This document shows, one piece after another, positions 25,101 through 33,100 of a DNA stretch of 64,000 bases; the first letter of the stretch is position 1; every line of letters starts with the position of its first letter. The position numbers and the translations under genes are program-made. The notes beneath the pieces were generated by a model. That model worked only from the letters and a program-made list of their open reading frames with translations. It was not told where the DNA came from and ran no database searches. This DNA comes from Actinernus sp. WN-2022 (Eukaryota > Cnidaria > Anthozoa > Actiniaria > Actinernidae), in contig JAOWCC010001501.1 in NCBI GenBank assembly GCA_030867875.1, positions 15,467,524 through 15,531,523 on the forward strand, written 5' to 3'.

Positions 25101-28100
25101 CCATACATGCACAACACCATGACATAGCCCTTTTATTGTTTGTAGCCAATTAACAGCCACCAATCGAACATTGACTCCATACATGCACAACACCATGACA
25201 TAGCCCTTTTATTGTTTGTAGCCAATTAACAGCCACCAATCGAACATTGACTCCATACATGCACAACACCATGACATAGCCCTTTTATTGTTTGTAGCCA
25301 ATTAACAGCCACCAATCGAACATTGACTCCATACATGCACAACACCATGACATAGCCCTTTTATTGTTTGTAGCCAATTAACAGCCACCAATCGAACATT
25401 GACTCCATACATGCACAACACCATGACATAGCCCTTTTATTGTTTGTTAGCCAATTAACAGCCACCAATCGAACATTGACTCCATACATGCACAACACCA
25501 TGACATAGCCCTTTTATTGTTTGTAGCCAATTAACAGCCACCAATCGAACATTGACTCCATACATGCACAACACCATGACATAGCCCTTTTATTGTTTGT
25601 AGCCAATTAACAGCCACCAATCGAACATTGACTCCATACATGCGCAACACCATGACATAGATAGCTGATAAAACTTCAGTTGCACGGATTTGCTTAAAGT
25701 AAGGTATGTCACTGCGGTCGATTTTTGGTCAAACTTGCGATTAATTCCTTACTCTCCCTGCTAGCAGAGTTTCTCATCTTTTCTCGGCCTTTTCTCCGGG
25801 ACTTTCCCTGATAGAACGGCAAAACCAAAGCCAAACAGGCAAAAGCTCCAGCGAAAAGGCCAATAGAAGATTAGAAACCTCTGCTAGCAGGGTATACCTT
25901 ATCAAGTGTCCTGCTTGTAAAAGGAATTATCTTTAAATGTTGATATTTACCACACTACTTATAGTCTTCTCTTCCATTCAGAGCTGTTTCTGGTCCGGTC
26001 GTGTGTCTCACGAGCATAGACTGACCCATCCAGTTCACCAGTACTGCTTATCGGTGAGTTTTCTCTTTTCTTTTATATAAATAATAACCTACTCATGGCG
26101 TTAAAGTATAAATACAATAACCTATATGTGGCGTTGAAATATGCCCTGATATTTCGTCCGCGGACATTATCTGATTCGAGAAGAGAACAGTTATAACCCA
26201 TCAAATATTTTCTCTCGCGCGTGATTGGTTGAATGCGTCACGTGACCCGATATTTTCTCTCCGCGAGCGGGAAATATCAGCGAATACACCCCCTGTGAGC
26301 GAATAAGCGCGCGTTAAAGAAAATATTTGAAGGAGGATAACAACAATAACCTACATTGTGACGTCGAAATATGCCCTGATATTTGTCGTTGGACATTATC
26401 TGATCATTGAAGTTCGCAGTTTCTCTCGAGCTTCGCTCTCGTGAGCTGTTCTCTTCTCGGAACAGATAATGTTCGCGGACGAAATATCAGAGCATATTTC
26501 GATGCCACAAGTAGGTTATTGTATTTATAACTGACTTCTGGTATAGAGCGGTTATAGGGTCTCGTGACGCGATTCCACCAATCGCGCGGGAGAGAAAATA
26601 TTCGATGGATTATAATTTTAAAAACATATTTAAGCTTCGTGTTGGATCTAAACGCGCTGCGAAACGTAATAGATCCATTGCGTAAATGGCGTCCAATTTA
26701 AACCGGTATTGTCCTGGAACTTGAGCCTCGTGTTCACGTTGCCACACAAAAGCGTTTTCACATGAATGCGAGGCTAAAGATTCCCAAACAATGGTTACTC
26801 AAATTGGACGTTATGCACGTTATGTTACGTTATATCTGTGGAAAGAAAAGGTAATCTGTTACTTGCACGCGGTCTCAATATAGGCAAGTTTTGTGTTCTC
26901 TCTTTATGCTTATGTCGCTAGTGTGAACCGGGCTTTATTCTTCTGTCGCTAGTGTGAACAAGGCATTACTGATGCACATCGACTTGTTTGTTCTACTGTT
27001 TAGACTACGTCAGGCGAAGACGTCATGGACTTCCTGTCTATGGTTCGAAACAAGTTCAAGTCAAGACGCTACAAGAAGAATCCACCCAAGAAACTAGGCT
27101 ACCTTCCGATACAGACTGTAAAGGAGGGAGGAAATTTAGAAACGTAAGTATTCCATACCAAGTTCATTTTAATTTGCACTATTTTTTAAAGATAATTACA
27201 CAAGAAAATAATTGTAGAAAGAAAAAGAGAGATATATGGTGCAACTATTGAAACCGGAGCCACTTACAATCACATCGCAGAACGAAAATAAAACTTTCCA
27301 ACGTACGGTTACTTGAGCCAATCGAGCTTCGATCCGGTAAAAAGCGAATTTGGTGAACTAGTTCTGAAGAAAATCGCATGATATGCTAGCATTTATACTT
27401 TGGCATGCTTTATTTTCGTTTTGCAATGTGTTTAGTTCTCGGAGTGTATTGTTTCAGTAGTCGTACTGAGTGCTCTTATCACACTCATTAATAATTCATA
27501 AAGCAAAAACAAAGGAAATCACTGAGCGATAAGTGATGTGTAAATCTGATAGATTTCGTCCTGATTTACATAAAAGTTTGCTTCGTTTTTTTTTCGGCCA
27601 AAATACGTCGTATCTCCAAAATAACTGAAAACAGGACTCTTTACATCTAGATGTTTGATAAGTAAGATACAGAATTCGTGTCGGTGCTTTATGAAACTCT
27701 CGCTTTCAACTCGAGTTTGTAAATCCCATAAAGCACGACCACTCATTCTGCATCTATTACTTATTATATGGCTAGTTAACTTCGTGAGCTGTGATTGGAC
27801 AGTTTACATAACATCGTGAGCTGTGATTGGACAGTTACATAACATCGTGAGCTGTGATTGGTCTGTTGGCGGTCCATAACCTCTCATACGGACCGCTAAA
27901 TTGCAGCAGAGCTGGTTTTGTTCTGAAGTAGGCCAGATAATCAATATCTTGTTCAACTCGTTTGCTCAGTCCTTACTGTAAGTTACAGATCCTTTCAGTT
28001 TTCCAGCAATGACAATTCATTCTTGTTTTAATGAATATTTTTATTATTCTCCAGGCCACCGAGTCCTACCGCTCAACAAAGCGTGAATAACGAAGTTCAC

Positions 28101-30089
28101 AACCGTCTCGGCATGTACGCGCACAGGTAATACGAGACAGTCCTGCTGAACCAGTTTTGTGAGATCGATAAACCAGTTTTCACGTAAACAGATTTATCAT
28201 ATTACCCATACGGCCCCGCGCGCGCTTTCCTTTCAAAACCATTTACGAAAGTCACGTGATGGGGACCGTACGTGTTTGACGTCAGCGGGCCGGAAAAAAC
28301 CGTCCTGCCCTGCTTGATTTCTTTATTGTTGTTTTGCCATTATTACTAGAAAGTGGTCATGTGATAAAATCTTATTGACTGAGTTAGGTCGGGTCGAACT
28401 GGAAACTATTGGGCCCTCGGTCATTTTGCACTCGGTCCATACGTCATGACCTCGAGCCAAACATTTTCCCGTCCAGCCCTCCCACTCAGTCAATAAGAAT
28501 TTACTATCCAATTAACAATTATTCACCTCAGTGTCGGGGAATAGTGGTGGATATTTACCGAGCCACACAGGTGAATATCCAGCACCATATAGTTCTTTTA
28601 TTTTCTGTCAAATGGACAAAAACTCGCGCGAGGTGATCGCTGCTTCGCTCGGAGGTGAATAGCAAAGGTATCCCATCTTTCAGTAGCCAATCAGAGCGCG
28701 CGAAAAGTACTATTCACTGGTGTGGTTTATACTAAATACTGTTATCTCACAGGCTCGCTGAAGCCGAGTCAGACGGTGGTAAATATAGCCCTAAACCACT
28801 TGACGAAGAACACCAACTCATCGCGCAGTACTGTCAAAGGTACGTTACATTCTTGTCTATTTCTATTTAATACTCGGTAAAGTTGTTGAACCGAGGCGAT
28901 ACTTGAGTAAAATAATATTTTGTATTATTATTATTATGGGAAACCTTGTACACATACACATACAAAACAAATGTAAATATATAAATTATACAGATATGAA
29001 ACTGAATACATTTTTACGCCCTGGCGGGAATTCGATTTGCCCTATCAGGCATTTATAAATAGTGAATGGATAACGCAAATCAGTTATTATATTTATGTAT
29101 ACCATAATGGAATAAGCCAAATGTGGGTGGTTAGAGAGGTTAGCTCTGAAAGATTCAATACTTGTTGAGTGTACAAGATCAGCTGGTAAGTCATTCCATT
29201 CCGGGACAGTGTGTGGAAGTAAAAGAATACTTAAAGCAATCAATATTAGAAGAGCACAGCTTAAATTTCAAATTGTGTTTACGTATGAGTGGGAAAGTTA
29301 TGGCAATGACTTACAGCACGGTTATAGTACGACATGCCGTGACATTAAAATGGTTCCAATCAATGTTACTACCTGTGATAATGTTGGTCTTCATTTCGTT
29401 TCAGCCTCAAGAGCGAGTCCACAGATTCAGTAAGTATTAAAGGGGCTATGTCATGGTACTGCGCATGTATCGAGTAATCGCTCGTTTAGTGGCTGTTAAT
29501 TGGATACAAACAGTTAAACTTCCCTCCCTCAATGCCTGATTGAAAAGATTTTCAATATTTTCCCTGGAGACTGTTTATATACACTGTTTGTTAGTCATTT
29601 TTGCATATTTGCTTTCATTTTAAGCATCCCACATGGCCGAGAGGTTCGTTAGTTCATATCAAAATCGGTGGAAATAGTTATTTCCGGCCCGGAAAAACGA
29701 ATGTAAAGTCTTACCGTGACACAGCCCCTTTAATATATACCATTATTTAGTTTGGGATCAGTTGGTTTAGCTCATCTTGTAGCCGGATTAAGACTTATTT
29801 CAGGGGAGTGAGACGAGGAACACCATCGCTCCTCCATGATTTGCTCAACATGTATACCACTGTTTCTAGAAAAGGAACATTGAAGCGAGCACTTGACATA
29901 TACATTGTCAACTTTTACAGAAGGCATGTAGTATCATAAAGCTACTTTATTTAACGTCGGTAACTCGTGACAGTCTAAGTGAGACTGATAAACTTGAGGC
30001 CGACGAGAGACCTACGATTTTACGTCCTTATCCGAGAAGACGTGAAGGTCTAACCATTTGCAGTTGTTTCACAAAGGCAGCACCTTCTG

Positions 30090-30123
<34 letters not shown>

Positions 30124-33100
30124 CCGGTGTTTGAACCCGCGACCTCCCGCACAACAGACCGGAGCTTAACCACTGAGCTAACCGGGAGGCAGTAAAATCA
30201 TCATTTATCTATTTTGGGTACTAATCTATGTACAACTGTGTACGATCCAAAAGAAGGAATCTCAATCTAAAGACGTCAAATTGATGGAGATGGTTGGCGT
30301 TTTTTTTTTTAAGTACAAATGTGTGCACATAAAAGTAACGTATCTTAATCCTCGGGGTACGAAGTACTGTTGTTCATGTTGTTTTTAAAACCTGAAGCAA
30401 TAAAATGCCAAACAGAAATCTTGCTGTGGATTCTCCATTAGGATTCTTTTTGCTGATTCATTCAAACCTTTCTCCTTTTTCCAGCCTCGAAGTCCGACAC
30501 AAATCGTGATGTCATTGGATGCCAATGAGAAAGACGATCTAGAAAGTGAAATTAACAAGCTGGAGGATGAGAACAGGTAGCTGTCCCCTGGTCCATATCC
30601 AGGATTTTATATGGGATTTTATATGTGCCTGTTATTGACCACGTGACTCGTTACAGGGCATTACAGTCTGAATACGAGCGTCTCAAGACGATACGTGACC
30701 GAGATCACCCCTCAGAAGGAGACTCCTCCCCAGGCTCCCAAGCACGCGATGCCGAGCTGTTGACAGAGGCCAAGCTGCTTCGTCAGCATAAGGGGAGACT
30801 GGAAGCGAGAATGCAGGTCCTTGAAGACCATAATAGACAACTCGAGGCGCAACTGCAGAGATTAAGACAGTTACTCGATCAGGTAGGTGGCGAGAGTATG
30901 CATCTTATTCGTATCATTCAGAAGTCTGGTAACAATGGGCCATTCCATTTTATATGCACACCCCCCCTATTGAGGGACTTGGATATCCTTGGGGGGGGGG
31001 GGGGGGGGGAGGGGGTAAAACTGACAAACATCCAGATGGGGATGAGTAAAATATCCAAAGGGGTAGATATCCACACCAGGGATATCCTGGATGGTAGCCA
31101 GGATATAATATCCAACAGCCCCACCCCTATTGAGGAACTTGGATATCCTTGGGGGAGAGGGGAAAATCCTAGAGGGCTGGAAAGGCTATCCAAGGGGGTC
31201 TGGAGAAACAGCGACAAAAAAAAAAAAAAAAAAAAAACCAGAGGGGGTTGCCCAAAATTATATCCAAAGGGGTATAGTAGTGAATCCCTCAATGGGGGGG
31301 GGGGTGTGCATATAAAATGGAATGGCCCAATGGTATCGGAGCGAGGCCAGTTGTCCCATAGTTCGCAAAATTGGAGTCGGTCAGAAATGTCTCAGTTTCT
31401 GTCGTACCGCACTGTTGTGTTCTTTTGTGTCATAAGGAAATTAACGTTATGTTCCGCCATCGACTGTAGATTGTTCTCTTCCTGTGACATGCTGGTACAA
31501 CTAGCCTCGCTTTGATGCCTGGCCTCGCTTTGATGCCTTATGAATAAGGACAATAGAGCAAATAGAGTATGTCGGAGAGGATTAGGACCCCTCTCCCAAG
31601 ATAGCAGCCCATGGGTTCCCAAGCAAGCGTATAAAGGGTTTTTTCATGTTTAGCTGTAACCTGCAAACAAAGTAAAAATAGTCCAGTTTCGTATTTGGAA
31701 GTTACCGCTGTGCGAGATGACCGTAGATGCATTTGGTCAATGGCGCGGTGGACTCCGGTTAGCTCAGTGGTTAAGCGTAGGTCTGATGTGAGGGCGGTAG
31801 AGGGTTCAAACCCCGGCTGGAGAAATACTTAGGGTCTTAAGATAACTGAGTAGAAGGTGCTGCCTTTGTGAAACAAAGGGGTCGTCAAATAATAGGATTT
31901 GTAGTTAGTGGATGTTCAGGAAAGGAGGGTCGTTTTGTTAAGCTGCAAATAATAGGATTTTTAGTTAGTGGATGTTCAGGAAAGGAGGGTCGTTTTGTTA
32001 AGCTGCAAATAATAGGATTTTTAGTTAGTGGATGTTCAGGAAAGGAGGAGTCGTTTTGTTAAGCTGCAAATAATAGGATTTTTAGTTAGTATATGTTCAG
32101 GAAAGGAGGAGTCGTTTTGTTAAGCTGCAAATAATAGGATTTGTAGTTAGTATATGTTCAGGAAAGGAGGAGTCGTTTTGTTAAGCTGCAAATAATAGGA
32201 GTTTTAGTTAGTGGATGTTCAGGAAAGGAGGAGTCGTTTTGTTAAGCTGCAAATAATCGGATTTTTAGTTAGTATATGTTCAGGAAAGGAGGAGTCGTTT
32301 TGTTAAGCTGCAAATAATAGGATTAGTGGTATTCAGTTCCTGTGTAATAGTGTAGGGGTGGAACATCCTGGAGAAAACATACTTACTTTCCAATTCCGCA
32401 CTAATATATACAAAACCCAAAAGGTATATTTAAGACTTCCAAAATCCTCAATTCTTTGTTCCATTCTCCTTTCCCAGCCAAGCCAAGATAATAGGAGTGC
32501 TGCCCCATATTCATCACGGGGCACAACACCCGCATCCTCGATCAGTTCCCTAGGGGACCCCCCATATGTGTCGGGTCGCTCTCCTCGTGCGGGGATATCC
32601 CGAGGACCCGAGAGTGACTCGGAATCAGAGCCCAGTATGTCAAGTCCCCTCAGTTCAGAACCCGCGAGAAACGGGTTACCAAGTGAAACGAAGAAAAGTG
32701 AGTGAAGAAGAAGTTGATGATTTGGTGTGGTGTTTCTAGGTACGTTCGTGACTGACCCGATATGCACTTTCCGTTTTTAAAAGCAGATAAGCTGTTCTAT
32801 TTACAGTAAGATTCACCTTTTTGCAATTTCGAGCAGACTCGATCTTCGATTTTTGGTGTTCTTGGTTGGCAACTGAGATTCAAATAACAAAGACGTGGCG
32901 GCCATGTTGGTTGGACGAGAGAGGTTGATGGTAATGTCAATCACCACGGTGCTAATAGGGATGAAGTTAACTGCGGCTAACCTATGTCGCGAAATTCACA
33001 AAAATGTGTTATTTATACGAGGGCTTAATACTCCAGTTTCGTATTCGAAAATTACCGCTGAATGCAATGACTACGGACGCATGTGCTCAGGCTTATCCTC

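Noticed and set aside
23698..25660. CRISPR-like array
   Set aside because: Units are contiguous 76-bp repeats with no unique spacers, in an animal intron, and they match a transposon end.
30625..31515. Single 296-codon frame as an extended dystrophin exon
   Set aside because: The conserved coiled coil ends at the donor at 30883; the rest reads into a MITE with G and A runs, and exon 22 joins in phase.
31754..31827. Functional tRNA gene
   Set aside because: The A and B boxes are present, but the cloverleaf is not complete and the sequence continues into a shared SINE body.
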